Source: Deltaproteobacteria bacterium (GTDB taxonomy: Bacteria; Desulfobacterota; DSM-4660; Desulfatiglandales; HGW-15). Taken from it: a stretch of 35,761 nt of DNA. Positions 9,061 to 18,464 of the stretch are shown piece after piece. The stretch's first letter is position 1. Each line of letters begins with the position of its first letter. A model generated the notes under the pieces. That model was not told where the DNA came from. It ran no database searches and worked only from the letters and a program-made list of their open reading frames with translations. The DNA lies in NCBI GenBank assembly GCA_020060805.1, contig JAGUZM010000259.1, forward strand, positions 1 through 35,761. Reading direction: 5' to 3'. The translations under genes were made by a program, and so were the position numbers.

Positions 9061-9861
9061 ATGCGCATATCGTCACACCAGCTTAATGAGCAGCATCTGC
9101 GGTCATTTTGGAACAATTCACGTCTCTGGCTACAGTACGGAAATGGAAGCTCTTATGAAGAGCGCCGCCAGGCACTCGAATCCATTATGCCATCAAACGT
9201 TACCTCCATTCTGGATGTGGGCACAGGGCAAGGGGAAGTAATTAATCAACTGCCACTTGATTTGAAGGTGGTTGGGTTAGATATCTCTTGCACAGCATTG
9301 CAGAAAGTCCGCCGTCCCAAGATAATTGGCAAAATAGAGGCACTACCCTTTTCTCCAACTTCATTTGACTTGGTACTATGCCTAGAGGTACTGGAGCACT
9401 TGCCAGATTCCGCCTTCTTCAGCGCAATTGTGGAATTACAGAGGGTTGCCAAATGTTGGCTCCTTATTGGCGTGCCATTTAAGGAGAACTTACTTACGAG
9501 AGCTGTGCGGTGTCCTTCCTGTAGGCACTTGTTCAATACTGACACTCATTTCAGAGCCTTTGCTTCTGTAAGGCGAATTAGCAAGCTCTTCCGAGAATTC
9601 ACACTGCAGACGCACTTGTTAGTCGGCCCCTCCTTTGAAAGGAAAACACTCTTAGGGCAGTGGTTAAGCCTAAAGCTTGGAGTCTACATCCCATGGGAAA
9701 GCTACTTCCTTTGCCCTATCTGTGGAAATACGGAGCCGCCTCTCCAGCGTAGTCACTCTAAGTTCTTAGCAAACCTTTGCAGGAGATTCGATTGTAGGCT
9801 GTCTAGGATGCGCACCCCAATCCCATATTGGTTCATTGGTTTGCTTCAGCGAGTTAAGTAG
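9061..9861 (+). CDS. class I SAM-dependent methyltransferase
   Basis: SILDVGTGQGEVINQLPLDLKVVGLDIS...FDLVLCLEVLEHL; internal CPSC and CPIC motifs. Confidence 0.8.
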   Translation: MRISSHQLNEQHLRSFWNNSRLWLQYGNGSSYEERRQALESIMPSNVTSILDVGTGQGEVINQLPLDLKVVGLDISCTALQKVRRPKIIGKIEALPFSPTSFDLVLCLEVLEHLPDSAFFSAIVELQRVAKCWLLIGVPFKENLLTRAVRCPSCRHLFNTDTHFRAFASVRRISKLFREFTLQTHLLVGPSFERKTLLGQWLSLKLGVYIPWESYFLCPICGNTEPPLQRSHSKFLANLCRRFDCRLSRMRTPIPYWFIGLLQRVK

Positions 9862-9876
9862 CCTACTTGGACTATT

Positions 9877-10569
9877 ATGGGTATTCCGCTTGTAAATAGA
9901 GTATTAGGATTACTTAAACTCCGGGTCTCCAGGGTATCGAGTATACCTGCCCGGAAAGTCCCGAAGCGGTACTTGTACCAACAAAAGTACTATAACTTTG
10001 CCATAAACTCAGGAGAAAAAGTCATAGATCTTGGAAGTGGGGCCGACCCCTTCCCAAAAGCCACCCACCTTTGCGATTTGCGCCTCGAACCGAGTCAAGA
10101 CCGATACGAGCCTTTGGCTATTGATGACCGCCCGTTATGCATTGCAGACGTCCACTCACTTCCCTTTCGAACACGAACCTTTGATTTTGCATATTGCTGC
10201 CATGTTCTTGAACACGTTGAAGACCCGATCGTCGTATCTAAAGAGATTCAACGAATAGCACGCCGTGGCTATATTGAGGCACCCAGCTTCTGTAAAGATG
10301 CACTTTTCGCGTGGGCAAGAGGCATGCACAAGTGGCATCTTGTTGGGCATGGTAATACTTTGCTCTTTTTTGAATACACGGAACGTCAACTTGATGGATG
10401 TCGCTCGGGGCTATGGAGGCAACTAGTTTGCCAGAGCACATATGATCCACTCCAGGATCTTTATTACGATAATCAGGACATATTCAACGTCATGTTTCCC
10501 TGGAATGAAAAGTTCCGCGTAGAAGTCTATCGGAACACTGGATTATTTCCGGAGATATACGAGCCGTAA
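9877..10569 (+). CDS. class I SAM-dependent methyltransferase
   Basis: KVIDLGSGADPFPKATHLCDL...FDFAYCCHVLEHVEDP. Confidence 0.75.
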   Translation: MGIPLVNRVLGLLKLRVSRVSSIPARKVPKRYLYQQKYYNFAINSGEKVIDLGSGADPFPKATHLCDLRLEPSQDRYEPLAIDDRPLCIADVHSLPFRTRTFDFAYCCHVLEHVEDPIVVSKEIQRIARRGYIEAPSFCKDALFAWARGMHKWHLVGHGNTLLFFEYTERQLDGCRSGLWRQLVCQSTYDPLQDLYYDNQDIFNVMFPWNEKFRVEVYRNTGLFPEIYEP

Positions 10570-10748
10570 ATGCTTAATGTACTAATACACACCACACTAC
10601 CCTCGTTTGGACGACGAGGATCTTAAGAGGGGGTGGTTTGAAATCGACTGCTATTGGTGCCAGGTTCACCCTCCTGTTCCTCGTTATTGTTTGATCAACT
10701 CGGTTTAAGTCTTGACTAGCTTATAGCAAGATAAGTTCGGGCGCAAAG

Positions 10749-10892
10749 ATGTCGTCCCTTTTTCTGATGTGTGAATTCGTACAGCCTTTACCGCATAACA
10801 AGGGGCTCCGTTTCCTTCAGCATCTCGGTTATTACGGTATTCTTAAGAGGATCGGAAGCTTCCGCTCCGTGCATAATAAGGCTGCCGCCTAG
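10749..10892 (+). pseudogene. short ORF / possible gene remnant in a 330-bp gap
   Basis: MSSLFLMCEFVQPLPHNKGLRFLQHLGYYGILKRIGSFRSVHNKAAA*, ending 8 nt before the next CDS. Confidence 0.3.
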
Positions 10893-10900
10893 AGGAACAA

Positions 10901-11788
10901 ATGAGCCTTGTATCTGTTGTCATCCCAACCTATAATCGCTCCTATCTGATTAGAACTGCCGTAAAAAGCATATTTGATCAGACCTTCCAGGACCTTGAGG
11001 TCATCGTGGTTGATGACGGCTCAAAAGACGACACGGCTGAAGTGGTCGCTGACCTAACAAGGAAGCATCAGAGGGTACGATATTTTCGGTGTCGTCATAA
11101 CCTCGGTGCTCAAAGAGCTAGAAACTTAGGTGTACGTGAGGCTAATGGCAAATGGATTGCGTTTTTGGACTCTGATGATCAATGGCTGCCAGATAGCTTA
11201 GAAAGCCGACTATCTCTGGCCGAGGATCAGAATCTTAAGGTCGTCCATTCTGAATGTTTCGTTATCTATAGCGGGGACGAGATGTCTCAATTACATGTTC
11301 CCCCCTTGACTGGAAAAATCTATCGTAGCCTTTTGTCAGCCCCTGGTCCTGTTTTTCCTGCCCTCTTGGTTGCTAAGGAAGCGCTAAGGAGAATAGGCTA
11401 TCTGGATGAGAACGTTATTTCCTGGCAAGAATGGGATACGTCCATTCGGTTGGCTAGACATTTTGCTTTCGGATTCGTGGCTAAGCCTACCTTCATATAC
11501 GATTGTCGTGGAAAAGATAATATCTCGAAGGATACCCTGCGTGACGCTGCTGGGTATGAGCAAGTAGTTCTCAAGCACTTGTGGCCCATACTTTTGCACA
11601 TGGGCCCCTTAGTCTTGTCTCGTCATTTTCATTTTGCTGCTTCCAAGTACAAACTGGCAGGGAATCCCTCTGGAGTACGTCGCTGCATTATTTTAAAGAG
11701 GGTTTTTTGCCCCTTCAGACCAAGATCAGTACTTCGAAGCGCATTTTCCATCTTGCATACGTCGAGCAAAAAAGGGTCACACCCATGA
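10901..11788 (+). CDS. glycosyltransferase family 2
   Basis: SVVIPTYNRSYLIRTAVKSIFDQTFQDLEVIVVDDGSKDDT; AFLDSDDQW. Confidence 0.93.
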   Translation: MSLVSVVIPTYNRSYLIRTAVKSIFDQTFQDLEVIVVDDGSKDDTAEVVADLTRKHQRVRYFRCRHNLGAQRARNLGVREANGKWIAFLDSDDQWLPDSLESRLSLAEDQNLKVVHSECFVIYSGDEMSQLHVPPLTGKIYRSLLSAPGPVFPALLVAKEALRRIGYLDENVISWQEWDTSIRLARHFAFGFVAKPTFIYDCRGKDNISKDTLRDAAGYEQVVLKHLWPILLHMGPLVLSRHFHFAASKYKLAGNPSGVRRCIILKRVFCPFRPRSVLRSAFSILHTSSKKGSHP

Positions 11789-11791
11789 AAG

Positions 11792-13177
11792 ATGATAATA
11801 AGTATCATTTCTATTCTTAAGATGACCCAAAATAACGCTGAATCAGTCGGGATATTTCAAGCCGAATGGCCATTGCAGACTCAAACCGCTAATTGTGCAA
11901 TGAGTCTTGCTGAAAATGGCTTTGCGGTTGACGTTTTCCTGTACAACTCGAGGACTTACATAGACTTGAATTCTCTAGAAACGCATAGCGGAATAAACAT
12001 GCATTGTTTTTCTCTCTCGCGGCCTAATGACGAACGCGTGAGTTCCAGTGAGGCTTCGAGCAGCATCAAGGTAACCACTAAACGACTATCGCCTCTCGCC
12101 TACAATCTCGCGCGGTCCACTAGATTACGCATGCGGTCGACTTTTCGTGATATCTCCAACTTGTTCTTGTACATTGCTGAATCAGATAAGGGACTGATAC
12201 CAGAACCTATCTTGGAGCGCTCCTTAGACCTAGTTGAAGGTAAAAGCTATCTCTGCCTGATAGGAGTTGAAAAGCTCGGCCTGATCTGGGCGAGCAAAGT
12301 CGCCAAATACTTGAGGTCTCAGTTTATCTATTACAGCTTGGAGCTTTATACGGACGACTTTCAACATCTCATCATGAGGAACTCAGCCGCTTTCAAAAGA
12401 CTGAGGCTGGTGGAACGGGAATGTCACAAAAGAGCTGCTGCTACTATAATTCAGGACGTTGATCGCGCTCGAGTTTTATTTCGCGACAACGGCATTTCCA
12501 TGGCCCAAGCCACCATCTTCTATGTACCCGTTTCGCTGCTGGGAGGGCCCTTTGAACTTCGAACCCAATTCTTTCACCAAACGCACAATATTCCCCATGA
12601 CAAGAAGATCATCCTATATTTCGGCCAACTCGCTGAAGACAGGTTCTGTTTAGATCTCGCCCATGCTGCACAGAAGTTTCCCGAGCAATGGGTGTTGATC
12701 ATGCACGGTTGGGGGAACGACAGGACCATAAACAAGATCAAGGCTATCGATTCTCAGCATAGGGTCCGACTTTCTCTGGACATGATCCCATCCGATCGGC
12801 TCCAGGAGGCGGTAGCGTCGGCAGATGTGGGCCTTGCGCTCTATAATGGTAGAATCAGCAATGATCGTCTGACGGCGTTTTCCTCCGAAAAGATGGCCTT
12901 TTACGCTCAATGTGGCGTTCCCTTCGTGGCTTTCGACTATCCTGAGTATCGAGCCCTCGCAGATAGGGAGGGTTCCGGTGTAGTCATTCGGGACGTGAAA
13001 GAACTGGCGGGTGCCGTAGCGACCATACTGACCTCTCATGACGAATTTCGCCGTAACGCACATAGATCGTTCGAGAAGTATTACAACTTCAGAAGTAATT
13101 TCGCTGAGGTTTTAAACGGCCTCGTTACTCTTCGCGCCAACCGCCCCGTAGGAGTCACCCTCCCTGCTTATGGATAG
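11792..13177 (+). CDS. glycosyltransferase, GT4/GT-B-like (start 11792 or 11822)
   Basis: N-terminal sugar-acceptor-like domain, KKIILYFGQLAEDR, ADVGLALYN...SEKMAFYAQCGVPFVAFDYPEY GT-B C-terminal motifs. Confidence 0.75.
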   Translation: MIISIISILKMTQNNAESVGIFQAEWPLQTQTANCAMSLAENGFAVDVFLYNSRTYIDLNSLETHSGINMHCFSLSRPNDERVSSSEASSSIKVTTKRLSPLAYNLARSTRLRMRSTFRDISNLFLYIAESDKGLIPEPILERSLDLVEGKSYLCLIGVEKLGLIWASKVAKYLRSQFIYYSLELYTDDFQHLIMRNSAAFKRLRLVERECHKRAAATIIQDVDRARVLFRDNGISMAQATIFYVPVSLLGGPFELRTQFFHQTHNIPHDKKIILYFGQLAEDRFCLDLAHAAQKFPEQWVLIMHGWGNDRTINKIKAIDSQHRVRLSLDMIPSDRLQEAVASADVGLALYNGRISNDRLTAFSSEKMAFYAQCGVPFVAFDYPEYRALADREGSGVVIRDVKELAGAVATILTSHDEFRRNAHRSFEKYYNFRSNFAEVLNGLVTLRANRPVGVTLPAYG

Positions 13178-13267
13178 TCCTGCATGTCACGCCTCAATTG
13201 GAATTGAACAAACGGGCACGAAGCAGGCAATGTAATTGGGCAACGGGTCTTCACCCTCTGACAGTCC

Positions 13268-14173
13268 TTGAACCCTGCAATTCCCGTCATACTTTTCGCT
13301 TATGCCAGGCCCGGCCACTTGCGACAAACGCTGGGTTGCCTGCGGGAGAACCGCGTTCCTGTGATATATGCTTACAGTGACGGTCCGCGCGCGACTGAAA
13401 GTGCGCCGGCAGTGGCTGAAGTGCGCGACATCCTTCGTTCTATCGACTGGTGTGAAGTAATCCTCTGCGAGCGGGAAACGAACCTGGGATTGGGCCGAGC
13501 GATCCTCACCGGCGTTACCGAGGTCCTGACCAAACATGAATCGGCCATTATCTTCGAGGACGATCTGATCTGTGTGCCGGGCACGTACAAATATCTCTGC
13601 GCAGCTCTGTCGCATTACCATCATGATCATCGTGTCATGAGTGTAACCGGCTGGACCCACCCTCGTCTTACACCGAGCGACATAACAGACCAGCCTTATT
13701 TCGACGGCCGAGCGGAATGTTGGGTTTGGGGTACGTGGACCGAAGCTTGGGACGGCATGCAGGAGGACGCCAGAAGTCTAATGCAGCGTTGTGAGACTAA
13801 GGGTATTGACGTCACCGGATACGGTTCCGATCTGCCCGAAATGGCAGCGGCAGAGCTCCAGAGGAACATCTGGGCGGTGCGCTTCCTTTACCTGCATATC
13901 TTGAAAGGCGGCCTGTGTTTGCGACCCCCTTGGAGCATGGTGGAGCATATCGGCTTCGATGCTGATGGAACCAACGTGAAACGCATATCATGGGTAGGAA
14001 ATCCGCCGCTCAAATTATGCCCACCTATACCCCAGACCTGGCCAGAGCCAATTGAGAATTCCGAGTGCGCTGAACTGCATCGGAGAGCTATTGGGGCGCT
14101 TCCTCCGATTACCCGTCGCATCTATCGCTATATGCGTCGTATTGCAGCAAAAACGCTGCGCTCTCTTAGCTGA
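13268..14173 (+). CDS. GT-A glycosyltransferase (GNT-I/sugar-transferase-like)
   Basis: PVILFAYARPGHLRQTLGCL, RETNLGLGRAI, AIIFEDDLICVPGTYKYL; TTG start. Confidence 0.75.
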   Translation: MNPAIPVILFAYARPGHLRQTLGCLRENRVPVIYAYSDGPRATESAPAVAEVRDILRSIDWCEVILCERETNLGLGRAILTGVTEVLTKHESAIIFEDDLICVPGTYKYLCAALSHYHHDHRVMSVTGWTHPRLTPSDITDQPYFDGRAECWVWGTWTEAWDGMQEDARSLMQRCETKGIDVTGYGSDLPEMAAAELQRNIWAVRFLYLHILKGGLCLRPPWSMVEHIGFDADGTNVKRISWVGNPPLKLCPPIPQTWPEPIENSECAELHRRAIGALPPITRRIYRYMRRIAAKTLRSLS

Positions 14174-14191
14174 AGGAAGTTCGCTCAAGCC

Positions 14192-15019
14192 ATGAGATTG
14201 AAGGAAGCAATTCGCTTGGCCACACCGCCTGCACTCTTCGACTACTTGATGCGATTTCGGGGGAAGAGTCAGACCGCTGACTTCGGCCTCTCCGGTAATT
14301 ATAGCAGTTGGCGTGAAGCAACCACTGCGAGTATTGGATATGACAGCGGGGTCATCCTGGCAAAAACAAAGGAGGCATTGCTCAAAGTCAAGAAGAGCGA
14401 GGCGATTTATGAGCGAGATTCAGTGCTATTTGATAGGGTTCAGCATTCTTGGCCTTTGCTTGCCGGCCTCATGTGGGCGGCAGCGCGTACTGGCGGAAAG
14501 CTGCACGTACTCGATTTCGGAGGTTCACTTGGTAGTACTTACTACCAAAACCGGGCATTTCTAAATAATCTCCTGGACGTCCGCTGGAGCATCGTCGAGC
14601 AGCCGAGCCATGTCGAGATCGGGAAGATGCATTTCGAGGACGACCATCTTCGTTTCTACACTGAAACTTCTAGCTGCCTCGTTGCCGGCCCGCCTAACGT
14701 TTTGCTATTCAGCAGCGTGCTTCAATACCTAGAGCATCCTTTCATGATATTGGATCAAGCCTCGAAACTGTCCTGTGACACCCTCATTATGGACAGAACA
14801 CCCTTTTGGGACGGGCCGACCGACCGACTCTGCGTTCAGACGGTACCACCAGATATTTATTCAGCCAGTTATCCGAGCTGGATCTTTTCAATGTCGCAAT
14901 TCTGTTGTTACCTGGAGGATAAATGGCAAATCATTGCGGAATTCGACGCGCTTGACAGGCTGCCCGCTCCAGTCGAAACGGCATGGAAAGGATTTATTCT
15001 TCAGCGTTCGAGATCTTGA
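14192..15019 (+). CDS. TIGR04325-type putative methyltransferase
   Basis: GLSGNYSSWREA...KSEAIYERDSVLFD...LHVLDFGGSLGSTYYQNRAFL. Confidence 0.8.
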   Translation: MRLKEAIRLATPPALFDYLMRFRGKSQTADFGLSGNYSSWREATTASIGYDSGVILAKTKEALLKVKKSEAIYERDSVLFDRVQHSWPLLAGLMWAAARTGGKLHVLDFGGSLGSTYYQNRAFLNNLLDVRWSIVEQPSHVEIGKMHFEDDHLRFYTETSSCLVAGPPNVLLFSSVLQYLEHPFMILDQASKLSCDTLIMDRTPFWDGPTDRLCVQTVPPDIYSASYPSWIFSMSQFCCYLEDKWQIIAEFDALDRLPAPVETAWKGFILQRSRS

Positions 15020-15039
15020 AACTGTAAACCTAAGGCCAA

Positions 15040-16053
15040 ATGTACCATTTCTGCACATACTTCGACCTGAACTATCTGCCCTCCGGTGTTACCCTATACC
15101 GCTCTCTTAGGGAGCACTGCCCAGAGTTCAAGCTGTATGTTTTATGCATGGACGACGCGACTCATCAAAGTTTGACGCGCTTGCATCTCCCCGGGCTTGA
15201 GCCACTATCCCTCAGGGTTCTTGAGAGAGATGATGAGCCTCTGCGCCATGCTAAAGAAACTCGCTCACAGGTGGAGTACTACTTCACCTGCACCCCGTCG
15301 CTGCCGCTATATATTCTGAACCATTACCCGGAAGTCGATCTGATCACTTACCTGGACGCAGACCTTTTCTTCTTCGCAAGTCCCGTACCGGTATTTGAGG
15401 AAATCGGAGCCGGATCCATTGCCATCATTCCCCACCGTTTCCCGCCGCAGCTGCGAAAGAGGGAGGTATATGGTATTTACAACGTGGGGTGGCTTTCGTT
15501 CAGGAGGGACCGTAACGGGCTTGATTGCCTCCAGTGGTGGCGACAACAGTGTATCGAGTGGTGCTACAACCGTGTAGAAGACGGTCGTTTTGCAGATCAG
15601 AAGTACTTAGATGATTGGCCCAGCAGGTTTAGAGAGGTGGTGGTACTAACCCATAAGGGAGCCAACCTGGCGCCATGGAACCTGCACAACCATCTTGTGC
15701 ATCCTACGAACGGGGGAGCAGTGATGGTGGATGGAGATCCCTTGATTTTTTATCACTTTCACGGACTGAAACGCATCAGACAGTGGCTCTACTATCCCAG
15801 TTGGGGGGATTACAATCTTCATCCATCCGCATTTATTCGAAGAAGAATCTATGCTCCCTATATCCAGAATCTGCGAAGCGTTAACCACGAGTTGTTGGCG
15901 GGTCTCGGCATACATCCGATCTACCGCGATATAAGAAGGGGAACCAAGGAGACCCATCGCGACCCCGCTTACAAAATACGGCGCCTTATCTCATGGTTAA
16001 AAGACGTCGTGACAGATCAATTCATTCTCGTCCTAAACGGATATATCATGTAA
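15040..16053 (+). CDS. GT-A nucleotide-diphospho-sugar transferase (GT8-like)
   Basis: MYHFCTYFDLNYLPSGVTLYRSLREHCPEFKLYVLCMD; VDLITYLDADLFFF; ADQKYLDDWP; IFYHFHGLK. Confidence 0.8.
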   Translation: MYHFCTYFDLNYLPSGVTLYRSLREHCPEFKLYVLCMDDATHQSLTRLHLPGLEPLSLRVLERDDEPLRHAKETRSQVEYYFTCTPSLPLYILNHYPEVDLITYLDADLFFFASPVPVFEEIGAGSIAIIPHRFPPQLRKREVYGIYNVGWLSFRRDRNGLDCLQWWRQQCIEWCYNRVEDGRFADQKYLDDWPSRFREVVVLTHKGANLAPWNLHNHLVHPTNGGAVMVDGDPLIFYHFHGLKRIRQWLYYPSWGDYNLHPSAFIRRRIYAPYIQNLRSVNHELLAGLGIHPIYRDIRRGTKETHRDPAYKIRRLISWLKDVVTDQFILVLNGYIM

Positions 16054-16081
16054 CGGAAGTGCTCGCCCTCGGATCACCTTT

Positions 16082-17257
16082 ATGACGACATTCATTCGCA
16101 TCATCTTCGCGTTCCTGGCTTTTCCGTCTGCTCTGGCATGTCTCACCGCAGATTCCTTTGCACATGAACCTCTATACAGTGAGCGGCCAGGAAAATTGCG
16201 CATACTTGTCGATAAAGTACTGATGCGATCCACCAATTGGATAATGACTGAGGAGCACGTTAAGGAGATAGCAGGGGCCGGTTTCAACGTGGTTTCGCCG
16301 CGCTCAGGCGGAGAGGATCTCAACCGTGTCCGTGAGATCGCCGGATTCGCCCGGAAGTACAATATCAGCTATTTGCCATGGATGAGGGGCTCCCTGGTCG
16401 CTAGGACCGGACCCCGGATGCTCTACGAAAATGGAGTCGAACAGGCAATCTGCAGCCCTGACTCGGACGAACTGTGGCAATGGATGGTGGGACTAATACT
16501 TGAATACGCACGCATCAGCATGCAAATTCCGTCGCTTACAGGGGTGTTTCTTGATTTTGAAAACTATTACCCTCCTCAGAGGCCTGGACATTTGTACTTC
16601 CTGTCTTATGACGATGCCATGATGAGCGCCTATGCCGGTGCCAAGGGTCTCACGCTCCCTCAAATCGAGAAGCCCAATCGATACCGATGGCTCACAAGTC
16701 AAGGTCTTCATCGAGATTTGGAGCTTTTTCAGATAGAAAGATGGAGAATCCGATGCCGCAACTTGAGGCAGAGGGTGGATGCATTTAACCCCAGGTTTCA
16801 GTTCTTCGTCAATCCTGGAAAGGGTACGCCCTTCCTCATCGAGGCCGCTTTCCCAGAATGGTCAACTCCTGAAACTCCGATCATTTTGGCTGATGACATT
16901 ACCTACGGGCGCCCTTCACCTGACACGCCACATAAAGATGCATTGCTGATAAACCAGAGGAAGTTAGCTAATCAGATCAAAAAGGCGCAACAACTGTCAA
17001 TACCCTTCAAATACATCGGTGGGATCGATCCAGTCGTCCGAAATGCGGATCCGGAATTCTCGGCCCGCAACGCCGTGATGATCTCTGAAACAGCGGATGG
17101 TTACTGGGCCTTCTACGAGGGCCCCAAGCTGGGCAAAGACCATTCAACTTACTTTGACTGGTTCACTAAGGCTAATTTCGCCATCGAAAGGAATGATTTC
17201 CGGTTTTGGTCCGAAGACAGGGTGACCCCCGACTTTAGTACGAGTTTCCCCATGTAG
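16082..17257 (+). CDS. secreted putative glycoside-hydrolase-like (TIM-barrel) protein
   Basis: N-terminal signal-peptide-like segment; GFNVVSPRSGGEDLNRVREIAGFARKYNISYLPWMRG; GVFLDFENYYP. Confidence 0.55.
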   Translation: MTTFIRIIFAFLAFPSALACLTADSFAHEPLYSERPGKLRILVDKVLMRSTNWIMTEEHVKEIAGAGFNVVSPRSGGEDLNRVREIAGFARKYNISYLPWMRGSLVARTGPRMLYENGVEQAICSPDSDELWQWMVGLILEYARISMQIPSLTGVFLDFENYYPPQRPGHLYFLSYDDAMMSAYAGAKGLTLPQIEKPNRYRWLTSQGLHRDLELFQIERWRIRCRNLRQRVDAFNPRFQFFVNPGKGTPFLIEAAFPEWSTPETPIILADDITYGRPSPDTPHKDALLINQRKLANQIKKAQQLSIPFKYIGGIDPVVRNADPEFSARNAVMISETADGYWAFYEGPKLGKDHSTYFDWFTKANFAIERNDFRFWSEDRVTPDFSTSFPM

Positions 17258-17273
17258 ACAGGACCACACTCCA

Positions 17274-18440
17274 ATGTCCATGTTTACGAAAATGTTTTCC
17301 TCGATTAAAAGGAGGTCGACCAATTATCCCTTTTATTGGAAACTAAAGGCGAAGGCCCCCATCATCACTTCCCCGAGCGGAAAGCTTCCCTGCAGCAAGA
17401 CCCTCAACTTTGTCCTTATCGTCGGGTTGAATTTTGACCAGTCCAAGCCTAATGCAGAGACAACGTGCCGTATAGGCTATTGCAGAGGCTTCGAGCAGAT
17501 CGGTGTACCCTTTCACATAATCAGCATCGCCGAAATCTACCGGAAACTTGACGACATTGAAGCTCCCGTTTGCTGGATCTCAGGGAGCGACTACAGGATG
17601 CTATCCAGAGAGAACGCCAAGGTCTTGAAAAGGCATAAGCACATGGTCTGGGTCACTCCCCTGTTCAAAGGGGATACCGCTTATTACGAGAAACTGGGAC
17701 TGCCCGAGCGGCCGTGGCCAGAACACTTATGTAAGAAGGTGCTGTCGACTCGTCCGGAGTTTGTTTTCGCCGCCAGCACCCGCTCAGCCATGGATTTCTA
17801 CCGCGGGTGGGAGAAGCTGGGCGCAAGGGTGGTAGCCTTGCCTTTGGGTTGTGATGTCGATCTTTATCATCCCCATTATTCCGATCCCGGGAACTTTCGT
17901 AGCATTAAAATGGCCTTGGTAGGGGGATATTGGCCGGAGAAGGCGAAACAGTTTGACCGCTATCTGAAACCGTTCGAAGACATCCTTACAGTATTCGGTT
18001 ACAACAAATGGCCGTACCGGAACTACGGTGGAATGCTCGAGAGGCGGCTTGAACCCCCTCTTTACAAATACGCGGGGCTCTGCCCTGTCATAAATGAGCC
18101 CAGAGTGGAGCTTATGGGCACCGATATGTGCGAACGATTATTCAAGGTTCTAGGCTGTCAAGGGCTGGCCGTAACGGATTGTGCGAAAGTGTACAGGGAT
18201 CTCTTTACCGAACAAGAACTGCTTGTTCCTCACAACCCAAAAGAATATGTCGAAATTGTAATGGATATCCTCCGTAATCCTGCAGGATACCAACGCTACA
18301 GGCAGAGCGGATTCGATGCAGTTTTAAACGGGCATACCTACGCCCATCGGGCTAAGCAGGTTCTGGAGGAGCTTGGGATAGAATCGCCGGAAACGGATGG
18401 AATCGGTTCCATGAAGCTCTTTTTGGGTGCAAGTGCATAG
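17274..18440 (+). CDS. CgeB-like glycosyltransferase
   Basis: GT-B tail: CERLFKVLGCQGLAVTDCAKVYRDLFTEQELLVPHNPKEYVEIVMDIL. Confidence 0.75.
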   Translation: MSMFTKMFSSIKRRSTNYPFYWKLKAKAPIITSPSGKLPCSKTLNFVLIVGLNFDQSKPNAETTCRIGYCRGFEQIGVPFHIISIAEIYRKLDDIEAPVCWISGSDYRMLSRENAKVLKRHKHMVWVTPLFKGDTAYYEKLGLPERPWPEHLCKKVLSTRPEFVFAASTRSAMDFYRGWEKLGARVVALPLGCDVDLYHPHYSDPGNFRSIKMALVGGYWPEKAKQFDRYLKPFEDILTVFGYNKWPYRNYGGMLERRLEPPLYKYAGLCPVINEPRVELMGTDMCERLFKVLGCQGLAVTDCAKVYRDLFTEQELLVPHNPKEYVEIVMDILRNPAGYQRYRQSGFDAVLNGHTYAHRAKQVLEELGIESPETDGIGSMKLFLGASA

Positions 18441-18464
18441 CTTCGTCTCTTCAGCAACACGACG

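Noticed and set aside
16082-17257. Specific GH family assignment
   Set aside because: I could not match a definite family from motifs alone; left as putative.
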